Assembly (NCBI RefSeq): GCF_020614375.1
Contig: NZ_CP085331.1
Coordinates: 1-64,000, forward strand
DNA from: Haladaptatus salinisoli
GTDB taxonomy: Archaea > Halobacteriota > Halobacteria > Halobacteriales > Haladaptataceae
DNA: 64,000 nucleotides
Direction of reading: 5' to 3'
In this document: piece by piece, positions 1-6,957 of the stretch
Position numbering within the stretch: the first letter of the stretch is position 1
Layout: each line of letters starts with the position of its first letter
Notes under the pieces: generated by a model
Databases searched by the model: none
What the model was told of the DNA's origin: nothing
What the model saw: only the letters and a program-made list of their open reading frames with translations
Made by a program: the position numbers and the translations under genes

Positions 1-16
1 CACGTCTACAATAAAA

Positions 17-118
17 CACTCGTGAAATCTGGGGGGTGTCTCATCGTCAACTCTCGTGAAATGCGGGGGGTGGGGGAATTAGAATCGTGTAGTTCTCTTC
101 CGTGAAATCTCGGGGTTG
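17..118. repeat. Three ORB-like direct repeats
   Basis: Three direct repeats share CGTGAAATCTGGGGGGTG-like sequence, with the CGTGAAAT part at 21, 55 and 101. Read on the other strand they resemble archaeal origin recognition boxes (a CACCCC block followed by a TTTCAC block). The initiator gene one would expect beside an origin is not in the window and may lie just to the left. The origin role is inferred. Confidence 0.5.
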
Positions 119-215
119 AAATTCCGTTTCTCGTAGCCGAGAATCGCATCCGTTTGTTAGTAACCATATTAACTCTTGCACGCTCCCAATCCTGACGATC
201 TGTTCGGATGAACAT

Positions 216-300
216 GCGCCTATTCACAAATTCAAATAGTCGAATATTCGGATAGGCGTCTGACGCACCTATTTATCAATTCCGTACAGACGCCTATTCA
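216..300 (+). promoter_or_regulatory. parA promoter with iteron-like CGCCTATTCA motifs
   Basis: CCTATT-containing motifs begin near 219, 269 and 293, the last running into the parA ATG. An inverted copy (ATAGGCGTC) lies at 252-260 and the palindrome CGAATATTCG at 241-250. The spacings of 50 and 24 bp suggest phased protein binding. An AT-rich TATA-like stretch at about 269-278 fits a leaderless transcript starting at the ATG. Together this suggests an autoregulatory operator or centromere-like site bound by the ParA partner. Confidence 0.5.
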
Positions 301-1082
301 TGGCGTATAGTGTTAGTGTATCAAACCAGAAGGGTGGCACCGGCAAAACGACTGTTGCTGTGAATTTAGCGGGCGCGCTCGCCAATCGGGGCAATAACGT
401 TCTTCTCGTCGACCTCGATCCTCAGGGCTATGCAACCGAATCAGTAGGCATCCCGGACGCGTACGACGCTAATGGGCTCACGCTCCATGACGTACTCCTC
501 GACCTCGACAAAATCTCTCGAGCTGATGAACTAGTTCGAAAAGCCCCCGAGTTCGACGTCATTCCCAGCAATGTGGCTCTCACGTCGAAGAATACCGAGA
601 CAAATCTGCAGAATGCACAAGGGGGAGAACGACGGGTTGGGATGGCCCTCGACAATCTTTCCACTGATTATGACTTCATCGTCATCGATTGCCCTCCTGG
701 ACTGGGTGCACTTACTGACAACGCCCTTCTGGCAACTGGGCGTGTGCTGATTCCGGCGGAAACCAAGGGAACGAGTAAGCGAGCTGTCGAACTCCTACGT
801 GATCAAATCGACTCGCTCGAAATGCTGTTTCCCGAAGCTAGTATTCAGCCCGTTGGGGTCGTCGCTAATGACGTCCGCCAAGATGGGGTTAGCAATGAGA
901 TGATCGAGTGGTTTGATACGGTATTTGGTGAACTCGTCCCCGTCTACGAACTCCGGAAGCGAGTAGTTCTCCAACGAGCCCAGATGGCCGGTCGAACGAT
1001 TTTCGAACACGATGAGGAGTGTGATATGGAGGGCGTGTTTGATGACATTGCTGCAGATCTCGAAGGGAGGGCTGCTGAATGA
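300..1082 (+). CDS. parA: ParA family partition ATPase
   Basis: A 260-residue MinD/ParA/Soj-type ATPase. The deviant Walker A motif KGGTGKTT is at residues 11-18, the VDLDPQG switch region at 37-43 and the Walker B-like IDCPPG at 129-134. Proteins of this family hydrolyse ATP on nucleoid DNA to position plasmid copies with a centromere-binding partner. The stop overlaps the start of the next gene by 4 nt (ATGA), so the pair is probably translationally coupled. The start codon sits inside an iteron-like motif, which suggests autoregulation. No N-terminal DNA-binding domain is present, so the partner or the upstream repeats must supply specificity. Confidence 0.93.
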   Translation: MAYSVSVSNQKGGTGKTTVAVNLAGALANRGNNVLLVDLDPQGYATESVGIPDAYDANGLTLHDVLLDLDKISRADELVRKAPEFDVIPSNVALTSKNTETNLQNAQGGERRVGMALDNLSTDYDFIVIDCPPGLGALTDNALLATGRVLIPAETKGTSKRAVELLRDQIDSLEMLFPEASIQPVGVVANDVRQDGVSNEMIEWFDTVFGELVPVYELRKRVVLQRAQMAGRTIFEHDEECDMEGVFDDIAADLEGRAAE

Positions 1083-1543
1083 CTGATAATCGTGCCGAGG
1101 AGTTGTCCGGTCGGTGGGGAAACTCAGACGATGACGATGATGAACAGGCGGATAGTCAGATAGACGAACAGGCGTCTGAAACGAATAGGCAGACAGATAA
1201 TGAAGACGCACAGGCGAATAGTCGAATAGACGGTGATGATGAACAGGCGTCTAATACGAATAGGCGCATAGGCGATGAAGACAAACAGGCGAATAAGCGT
1301 CGGAAACTGACGACGAGAGAGCGGGAAAGTCAAATGGTCTATCTTCGACCCGACCAGTATGAACAGCTTCATGGCACGTGGTTAGACCTGGAGTATCGAT
1401 TTGGCCGAAAGCGTGGAATCGACCTTGAGAAGAGTCGAGACTTCCTCGTACCACTTCTCGAATTAGGGATGGCTCAGCTAGGTGATGTAGAATCTCGAGA
1501 TTTAGATGAGTTGGCGGATCTTCTCGGTATTGAAAACGAATAG
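1079..1543 (+). CDS. ParA-associated partner protein with repetitive acidic N-terminus
   Basis: A 154-residue protein overlapping parA by 4 nt. Residues about 15-75 are a low-complexity acidic/Gln/Asn region built from imperfect repeats such as DEQASETNRQ and DEQASNTNRR. The C-terminal half (about 80-154) looks folded, beginning REREsQMVYLRPDQYEQL and ending in a leucine-rich helix. By position it is the candidate centromere-binding partner of ParA, although no ParB domain is recognisable. The repeated DNA in its first third carries the same AGGCGTCT/AATAGGCG words as the parA promoter, so the gene itself may contain binding sites. Confidence 0.75.
   Translation: MTDNRAEELSGRWGNSDDDDDEQADSQIDEQASETNRQTDNEDAQANSRIDGDDEQASNTNRRIGDEDKQANKRRKLTTRERESQMVYLRPDQYEQLHGTWLDLEYRFGRKRGIDLEKSRDFLVPLLELGMAQLGDVESRDLDELADLLGIENE
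1143..1300 (+). repeat. Degenerate iterons inside the ParA-partner gene
   Basis: AGGCG words begin at 1146, 1170, 1212, 1245, 1262, 1270 and 1287, with a variant AGGCA at 1187. A longer unit starting GAACAGGCGTCT recurs with a period of about 74 bp (1167 and 1241). The same words occur in the parA promoter region. This could be coding-region repeat expansion, or centromere sites embedded in the coding sequence. Confidence 0.5.
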
Positions 1544-1658
1544 TGGTTATTCAGGGGAAATTGGCCAGTTCCTACGTGTTTCTTCGCTACCGCAGTGGAC
1601 TCCTCCAGAAGTCCGCTGTAAGAGAAAGGCTTACCTATGAATAGCCACTAGACTATGA

Positions 1659-1967
1659 ATGATGAGTAAATCAGAACAGCCAGATGACTCTGAAAAGGAG
1701 GTGGTCGCTGTCTCGAAACATGGCCAAGCAACCATCCCAAAGCGATTCCGCGACAAGCTTGGAATTAATGCACCGGGAAAGGTACTCTTCCGTGAAACTG
1801 ACGATGGTACCGTCATCGTCGAGCACGTCCGCTCTCCCAGTGAAATGCGCGGATTCGCCGCTCGTAGTGACGCGACCACCGACACGCCGGCAACGGAGAT
1901 TCTCCGTGAGAAACGCGAGCAAGACCGGGACGATCGCGAAGCCCAGTTTTCATCCGAAAACGAATGA
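1659..1967 (+). CDS. AbrB-type antitoxin (VapB-like)
   Basis: A 102-residue protein with a SpoVT/AbrB swapped-hairpin DNA-binding domain at about residues 15-55 (VSKHGQATIPKRFRDKLGI). A charged C-terminal tail would neutralise the toxin. Its stop overlaps the start of the PIN toxin by 4 nt, the usual VapBC arrangement with the antitoxin first. Such antitoxins bind the toxin and repress their own promoter. Two adjacent ATGs could start translation; the upstream one is used here. Confidence 0.88.
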   Translation: MMSKSEQPDDSEKEVVAVSKHGQATIPKRFRDKLGINAPGKVLFRETDDGTVIVEHVRSPSEMRGFAARSDATTDTPATEILREKREQDRDDREAQFSSENE

Positions 1968-2383
1968 CGAGTCCCGATCGCGTCGTTTTCGATGCTGAGC
2001 CGTTGATCGCCCATGCAGACGATGAACCTGGAAGCAAAGCCGTTGAGGAGTATCTCAACGCAGTTGCTACCGAGCAGACTGCTGGATACGCCAGCTGTGT
2101 GAATCTCACCGAAGTTCGGTATACACTCGCCCGGAAGTACGACCGAGCGACGGCTGACGAATATCTCGAGTGGCTCGACGACCTTGGCATCGAACCAACC
2201 AATGTCGATCAGGTGTGGATGGATGCTTCCGACTATATTCTCGAGTACAATCCTGCTCTGGGCGATTCGTTCGCACTTGCGACCGCAACACATCTCGACG
2301 CAACACTCCTCGTTGGTGGGGATGACGATTATGATGAGGTCTCCTCAGTGCCGATTGAGCGCTTTCGCGATGGGTCCGCGTAG
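1964..2383 (+). CDS. PIN-domain ribonuclease toxin (VapC-like)
   Basis: A 139-residue PIN domain. Acidic residues lie in the expected order: Asp near residue 10 (VVFDAEPLIAHA), Glu in NLTEVRYTLARK, Asp in GDSFALATA and the terminal GGDDDYD cluster. VapC toxins are Mg-dependent ribonucleases, often cutting tRNA or rRNA. It follows the AbrB antitoxin with a 4-nt overlap and probably stabilises the replicon after segregation. The target cannot be read from sequence. Confidence 0.88.
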   Translation: MTSPDRVVFDAEPLIAHADDEPGSKAVEEYLNAVATEQTAGYASCVNLTEVRYTLARKYDRATADEYLEWLDDLGIEPTNVDQVWMDASDYILEYNPALGDSFALATATHLDATLLVGGDDDYDEVSSVPIERFRDGSA

Positions 2384-2444
2384 CTATCCTTTCAAGCGGA
2401 GGTCGGAACCTCGTATTTGTGGGATGGATTGTTTACACTTGTTC

Positions 2445-2852
2445 TCATCGGATCGTCGCTATATCTGCCGCCACACGTTCCGATCCCTCCGCTGCAATCA
2501 CGAGCAGATTCGGCACTGATGTGCAGGGCGCTCGATCACCGACGTGGAATCCTGCATCTGCAGCACCTGGCAGTTGGACTTGATAGCCATTCCCTGCGAT
2601 TTGGAGTGAGGCGTCTGTTACTCGGTGGATTGAAACTGTATCGCGGGCGGCTGAGGTCGTGAGTTCGACGATATTCTCGTCGGTGATGCGGTCGATGTCG
2701 ACGACGAGGAGGAGGCCGTCGAATGCAAACACGCGGACGTCTGCAAGAGAGGTGGTTTCATCATCGGTTTCTTCAACGAGCCCAGCTGCTCGGGCAGGCT
2801 TTGTGACTTGGAGAGCGAGGCCATCGCCGGACCGTTTGATCTTGTTGGGCAT
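2445..2852 (-). CDS. Hypothetical protein with possible AbrB-like fold
   Basis: A 135-residue protein with no family I can name. It has acidic haloarchaeal composition, a basic start (MPNKIKRSGDGLALQVTKPA), a central DGLLLVVDID stretch and a C-terminal part (YQVQLPGAADAGFHVGD) loosely reminiscent of AbrB-like barrels. No signal peptide or membrane segment. A perfect palindrome lies 5 nt upstream of the ATG, so the gene is probably repressed by a dimeric regulator. It is convergent with the PIN toxin gene. Confidence 0.6.
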   Translation of the reverse strand: MPNKIKRSGDGLALQVTKPARAAGLVEETDDETTSLADVRVFAFDGLLLVVDIDRITDENIVELTTSAARDTVSIHRVTDASLQIAGNGYQVQLPGAADAGFHVGDRAPCTSVPNLLVIAAEGSERVAADIATIR

Positions 2853-2856
2853 TGGT

Positions 2857-2877
2857 GGTTAGTATAGTATACTAACC
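2857..2877. promoter_or_regulatory. Palindromic operator GTTAGTATAGTATACTAAC
   Basis: Ten-base perfect arms around a central G, placed 5-25 nt upstream of the minus-strand ATG at 2852. Near-identical sites occur at 30909-30929 and 45629-45649, with weaker ones at 46626-46642 and 47588-47605. The recurrence of a 19-21 bp palindrome suggests an operator for a shared regulator, overlapping the basal promoter here. Confidence 0.6.
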
Positions 2878-3181
2878 CAAGAATATTCGCCTTGGTGAAT
2901 GCGCTCTCGGCTCGGCGTTGTTGGTGAGGAGCGTGGGGGTCGCGAGTCTTCTCGTGTCTTCAGTTTCACTTCCGCTCTGGTTGGCTGACGTCTTTATCCA
3001 TCGGGTACCAAGCGTCGAGTGCAGTCAACGTAACCCAGCAGACGACGTGGGTTCTCGTACTCATCCCACCCTATCCTCCCATGGCGTCTACTTACTCCCC
3101 TTGTCATAATGAGCCAAAGGGTGTCACGACTGGACTCTGTCCGAGGGTTTACTTGCTCAGCATTCGAATTTGGTACCACGA

Positions 3182-3418
3182 ATGGTCTCAGATGGGACGT
3201 CGCCACTTACACCACTTGCGCAAGAAGCGCTTGAGGCACTCGCGAGCACAATCCCACCCGGTGGTGAACTCACCTATGAGCAAGCCTATACCGTTCTCGC
3301 CGAGAAAGAAGATCTTGAGCGGCCTGCTGCCAAAGATATCATCGAACGATTGTATAACAAGGGCCATCTCTACGAAGTCGACGGAAATCTCCGACTCACT
3401 GATTACGGATCTGAATAG
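3182..3418 (+). CDS. Small winged-helix-like hypothetical protein
   Basis: A 78-residue acidic protein with a pattern typical of a winged helix: LAQEALEALASTIPPGGELTY, then a helix (AAKDIIERLYNKGHLYEV) and a short wing (DGNLRLTDYG). An upstream TTG at 3170 is possible; the ATG at 3182 is preferred. It may be a small DNA-binding regulator, but no partner is evident. Confidence 0.55.
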   Translation: MVSDGTSPLTPLAQEALEALASTIPPGGELTYEQAYTVLAEKEDLERPAAKDIIERLYNKGHLYEVDGNLRLTDYGSE

Positions 3419-3484
3419 CAAGGGCCGTCTTGATCGTGAGGTTCAACGTAGGTGGGAAATAGCAGACTGAATCACTGTTCGTGA

Positions 3485-3889
3485 TCAACTAGCCGGATAT
3501 CGATTTCCACTAGTTTCGCGTTGTGCTCTAATCGGTTCGTAGATGAGAATGGTATTGTCACTGCGGACGGTGACAAGATAGTCCTCGACCGTGAATCGGA
3601 CCTCGACATCACTCTTTTTCTCCGTACTTGCTGTGATGATGTCTTCGAGTGCATCTGGGTTCACGTATTCGTACAATGAGAGTGTGGTTTGGCCAGCTGC
3701 CGGCTCGATCACCTCAACAAGTGCCTCAACGACACCAACAACAAGCTCCGAACCCAATGCTTCGGGATCAATCGTCTTTGAGGCGACCAGTGCGTATTGG
3801 GGTGGTGGGCTCGGTCCCGAGTGCTCCGTGGTGGAACCGAACCAGCTAGTCGTTTTCGTTCTTATTGTGTCGCTGTTCATACTTTCCAT
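3485..3889 (-). CDS. HalOD1-type output-domain protein
   Basis: A 134-residue protein whose central part matches the haloarchaeal HalOD1 pattern: VVGVVEALVEVIE, then LSLYEYVNPDALEDIITAS, then a strand-rich end (VEVRFTVEDYLVTVRSDNTILIYEP). HalOD1 domains occur as stand-alone proteins or as output modules of haloarchaeal response regulators, and their biochemical role is unknown. Two more copies (9801-10085, 42303-42578) and one decayed copy (10272-10540) lie in the window. The AT-rich DNA upstream (3900-4040) would hold its promoter. Confidence 0.75.
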   Translation of the reverse strand: MESMNSDTIRTKTTSWFGSTTEHSGPSPPPQYALVASKTIDPEALGSELVVGVVEALVEVIEPAAGQTTLSLYEYVNPDALEDIITASTEKKSDVEVRFTVEDYLVTVRSDNTILIYEPIRAQRETSGNRYPAS

Positions 3890-4044
3890 TTGTTCTCCAA
3901 ATAGTTGAGTAACGGCCGCTTACCGCAGAATTTACTCAATCGAAAGAAAACAATACTAAAACCGAGACCAATAAAAGTTATATGGGATTGCTTGAGGGGA
4001 TAGTATAATAAAATCAAATAATGTCTGACGAACTTATTTTATCC

Positions 4045-4680
4045 CCTATGCCGTTGGTGGAGATACGCTCTCACCAGAGGCCAGCGCGACGACACAGTCT
4101 GGCGTCATCACCCGACGGTGTCGCCGTGGCTGGTCGTGAGAGTGGTTCTCCCTTCCTAGCCTCTTTCCCGACGGGTTGAGTACGTCTGTTATCCAGTGCC
4201 CTGTCTGTTGAGAACCGGACTTTCGGAAAGCCAAATCGGAAACGGATGGAGCGTGTCGGATTCCACTATCAGTGTCGGGCTTTCTAATCGTGATTGGCTG
4301 CGGTAGATTCGTGTCCAATTGCGCCAGCTGAGACGGATCAAACCATCTACAACTCCTTTTAAACAGTCCACAGGGGCGGCGTGAACTTCACTACAAACTC
4401 ATCAACCAAGTCATTCAAAATCATCTCCCCTTCACCGGATTTGGTGAATAGAATGTGGGACTCAACTTGGCCAAATGTTTCGAGATATTCCGGGTTCTTC
4501 GGTGGGCTTCTACCGATGACGTGCACTGGTCGGAAGTAGCGATTGACCGATCCCCGATTTTCTCCAGTGTGGCAACTAGCACGACCAACACCCACACCAA
4601 TTACTATCGCTATGTCATGTATCGGAATATTCGGAAGCGACCCTGGCTTGCCGATCTGAAATCCCGGAGAAATATTATCT
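4045..4680. repeat. Degenerate direct repeat, left copy (flanks KARI gene)
   Basis: Blocks here recur in the same order and orientation at 6285-6690: CGCTCTCACC...GGCCAG.GCGAC, GGCTGGTCGTGAGAG, a TTTCGGAAA...GGAAAC stretch, and GGAATATTCGGAAGCG.CCCTGGCTT near 4630. The two copies bracket the ketol-acid reductoisomerase-like gene. Similarity is patchy, so the copies are old. They may be remains of an insertion element or duplicated flanks. No transposase is recognisable. Confidence 0.5.
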
Positions 4681-4754
4681 GTGATACGCCAAACATCCCC
4701 AGAACTTCCCTCACTCACCCCCGGCATTACACTGCTCGAAACCGACGAGCGCAT
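4359..4754 (-). pseudogene. Uncertain ORF, probably decayed
   Basis: A 131-codon open frame inside the left degenerate repeat. The C-terminal third (NPEYLETFGQVESHILF and GEGEMILNDLVDEFVVKF) reads like real protein. The N-terminal half corresponds to the right repeat copy, where the frame has a stop. It could be the end of a truncated gene. No function is assignable and it may not be expressed. Confidence 0.25.
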
Positions 4755-4933
4755 GACTGGCTCACTCCAGTCGCTTGTCCTCGATCAGGTGCTCGACGCC
4801 AAAAGTCGTCGAGCGTACTTCTTCTATCCTTCGCTTAATTTCCAGGATACCGGAGGATCATCCGTTCGAGCGTTCGCTTTTCTGTAACCGTACTCCCTTC
4901 CGGTCTGGAGCTCATCAGTTCCGTAGTTGGTTT

Positions 4934-5959
4934 TCAATCTTCGTCTTTCGTTCCTTCTTCGCGTAGACCAAATGCATCGAGTGTTTGCTGTTCGGCCTCC
5001 ACCATCTCCGTCTTCTCGTACTTCTTTCGGAGGTGGTCGAGTGTTGGATAACCTGCCTGTTGCTCTCTGGTCCACTCGGTCGCGAATGTGCCTTTCTCAA
5101 TTCGGTGCATGCATTCACGCATGTACTCTTGGATGGGTTGACGGTCGAACGCATCGATTCCCCGCAGTTGGCCGTACTGACTGGTTTGGGAGTGAAGTGA
5201 GAGTTGCTCGATGATCCCCTGGGTGGCTGCTTTTTGGAAAATGTAGGCCATTTCACGGGAGAGTGATTGTTCGAGCATGATGACCTCCGGTGGAACTCCC
5301 GCTTCGAGTTCGATCTCGTATTTACTCATCATGGCACTCACGAAGATTGGAAAAAGCGCCTGCTCGGTCATGAGATCGGTCTTTGTCTCTACTTCGAAGC
5401 TGCTTTCAACGACACCCGATCGCGTCGCACCGATACCCTTTGCAATCGCGAGTCCAACTTCTTTTGCATCGCCGGACGGATTTTGGTGAACCCCTAGTAA
5501 TGCTGGTGCCCCGCGGTCTTCGATGTATAGTTCTCGGACCATCGTCCCGATCATTCGCGGTGCGACCAGTACCACATCGAGGCCGTCATCTGGATCGATG
5601 AATCCATAGGTGATATTGTAACCAGACGCAAAAATCACTACGTTGCCCTCGTCAAGATCGGGTTCGACAGCGTTTTCGTACACGTCCGGTGCGACTTCAT
5701 CTGGAATCAGCATGAACACGATATCCGCTTTCGATGACGCCTTTGGGATTCGATAGACAGGAAATCCGTCTTCTTGAGCACGGCTCCACGAGGCGTCTTC
5801 TCGATTCCCTACAATTATGCTTTCGACACCGCTATCGCGAAGATTCAGTGCCTGTGCACGTCCTTGATTCCCGTATCCGATTATCGCAATTGTTCGGTCT
5901 TCAAGGTCCGATAGAGTCCCATCATCATCATAGTAGACGGTGGTATCATTCTCTGCCAT
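4934..5959 (-). CDS. Divergent ketol-acid reductoisomerase-like protein
   Basis: A 341-residue protein of class I KARI length. The Rossmann motif GYGNQG is at 28-33, followed by VGNRED for NADPH-phosphate contact. The C-terminal knotted helical domain is recognisable (TDLMTEQ near 194-200 and SQTSQYGQLRG near 257-267). KARI makes dihydroxyisovalerate in branched-chain amino-acid synthesis. Two residues usual in class I enzymes are changed: the His of the HGFNI motif is Ser (SGYNI, 112) and the Lys of APKGPG is Arg (APRMIG, 135). The metal-binding Asp and Glu of TDLxxEQ remain (195, 199). It may be a paralogue with another substrate. The start is the Met beginning MAENDTT; 26 further codons upstream look non-coding. 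Confidence 0.8.
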   Translation of the reverse strand: MAENDTTVYYDDDGTLSDLEDRTIAIIGYGNQGRAQALNLRDSGVESIIVGNREDASWSRAQEDGFPVYRIPKASSKADIVFMLIPDEVAPDVYENAVEPDLDEGNVVIFASGYNITYGFIDPDDGLDVVLVAPRMIGTMVRELYIEDRGAPALLGVHQNPSGDAKEVGLAIAKGIGATRSGVVESSFEVETKTDLMTEQALFPIFVSAMMSKYEIELEAGVPPEVIMLEQSLSREMAYIFQKAATQGIIEQLSLHSQTSQYGQLRGIDAFDRQPIQEYMRECMHRIEKGTFATEWTREQQAGYPTLDHLRKKYEKTEMVEAEQQTLDAFGLREEGTKDED

Positions 5960-6119
5960 GATATGACTCAACAAACTATGCGGGCATCGAAATAAGTTCT
6001 CCCGTCGCACGTTCAGCTGCACCGTCTCACGACTCAATAGTCAGTGTCCATCACCAGTCTCGTCTGAGTAGACTATCTCGGACTTTTGTCCTCCACTCGG
6101 AGGAAGTCGACGACAGAGG

Positions 6120-6230
6120 TGATCCCTTGTTTCTGACCGCAAATGCGGTGGCCGGTACCATCTCTCTCCCTCCTGCTGGTTTGTCGCCGATAACCGCCGA
6201 TACAACTGCCGTACTCACTAGTACCGTCGG
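6120..6230. repeat. Dispersed repeat of about 95 bp, copy 1
   Basis: This stretch matches 12985-13092 in the same orientation. Shared words include CGGTGGCCGGT, CCTCC(T/C)GCTGG, and GCCGATACAACTGCCGTACT followed by CACNAGTA. Both copies lie beside non-coding DNA and open the same short minus-strand reading frame (LVSTAVVSAxIGxKPAGG). It may be a relic of a small coding or insertion element. Confidence 0.5.
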
Positions 6231-6284
6231 TTTGGGTGTGCGGGTTACTACAATCAGCATTTGTGTTACCGGAACGCGTTTTAT

Positions 6285-6690
6285 CCTACCGTCCAATGCT
6301 TTAACTGCGCTCTCACACCTGGCCAGAGCGACTCCCCGGCGCTATCATGCGACGCTGACGGTCTGGTTGGTTGTGAGAGCCCTGCGGTCGGCTTTCCTTG
6401 CCTTTCTCCCAGTGAGCGTTGGTGGGAACTAGGTTTTCGGAAACTCCAATTGGAAACAATTCAATCGAACTACTGACGACCAGCATTACCGGCCTTTTTG
6501 AGACTCATCTCGTAGAGAACATTCTGGAGAGAGACGGACAGATTCGCTCCAAACTGGCGGTAATAGAACCTCGACTCTTACTTCATAGTGGGTGGCCAGC
6601 ACGACCAGTTCTCACACCCATTTCCATGGACATTTCCTGTATTGGAATATTCGGAAGCGGCCCTGGCTTACCTAAGGGACCCTCGGTAGT
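6285..6690. repeat. Degenerate direct repeat, right copy (flanks KARI gene)
   Basis: Counterpart of 4045-4680 with the same block order, including CGCTCTCACACCTGGCCAG and the closing GGAATATTCGGAAGCGGCC near 6645. It ends about 15 bp before the gene at 6705. Together the copies suggest that the segment holding the KARI-like gene was acquired or duplicated between repeats. Confidence 0.5.
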
Positions 6691-6704
6691 CGTGTTTACC
6701 TGCA

Positions 6705-6953
6705 ATGAGCCATACTAGCCAAATCACGACGGGATGGGACGAGTATCGACGAGCACTTCGACCGACCGACCAAGCAGTCTTTGATCGACTCCTAGAGTAC
6801 GCACAGCTGCATACCGATCCCAGTACAGTTCACAAGCCTCTGTTCGTCGAGACGCCGATTCTAATCTCGATCCTGCTCGAACAGCAGATCCAAATCGACG
6901 ACTTGGCTGATCGGCTTGATCACATAGAGGACGATCTGAACGATCAGGGATGA
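6705..6953 (+). CDS. Small hypothetical protein upstream of DNA polymerase B
   Basis: An 82-residue acidic protein (MSHTSQITTGWDEYRRALRP) ending in a predicted coiled coil (ILLEQQIQIDDLADRLDHIEDD). It lies 4 bp before the PolB start in the same direction, so the two are probably co-transcribed. It may be a polymerase accessory factor, though this rests on position only. No known domain is recognised. Confidence 0.65.
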   Translation: MSHTSQITTGWDEYRRALRPTDQAVFDRLLEYAQLHTDPSTVHKPLFVETPILISILLEQQIQIDDLADRLDHIEDDLNDQG

Positions 6954-6957
6954 GGTC

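Noticed and set aside
1..300. Minus-strand open frame at 6-227
   Set aside because: It overlaps the origin-like repeats, has poor haloarchaeal composition and no promoter or partner.
1124..1372. Minus-strand frames opposite the ParA partner gene
   Set aside because: Shadows of a repetitive gene on the plus strand; Ile/Arg/Phe-rich composition.
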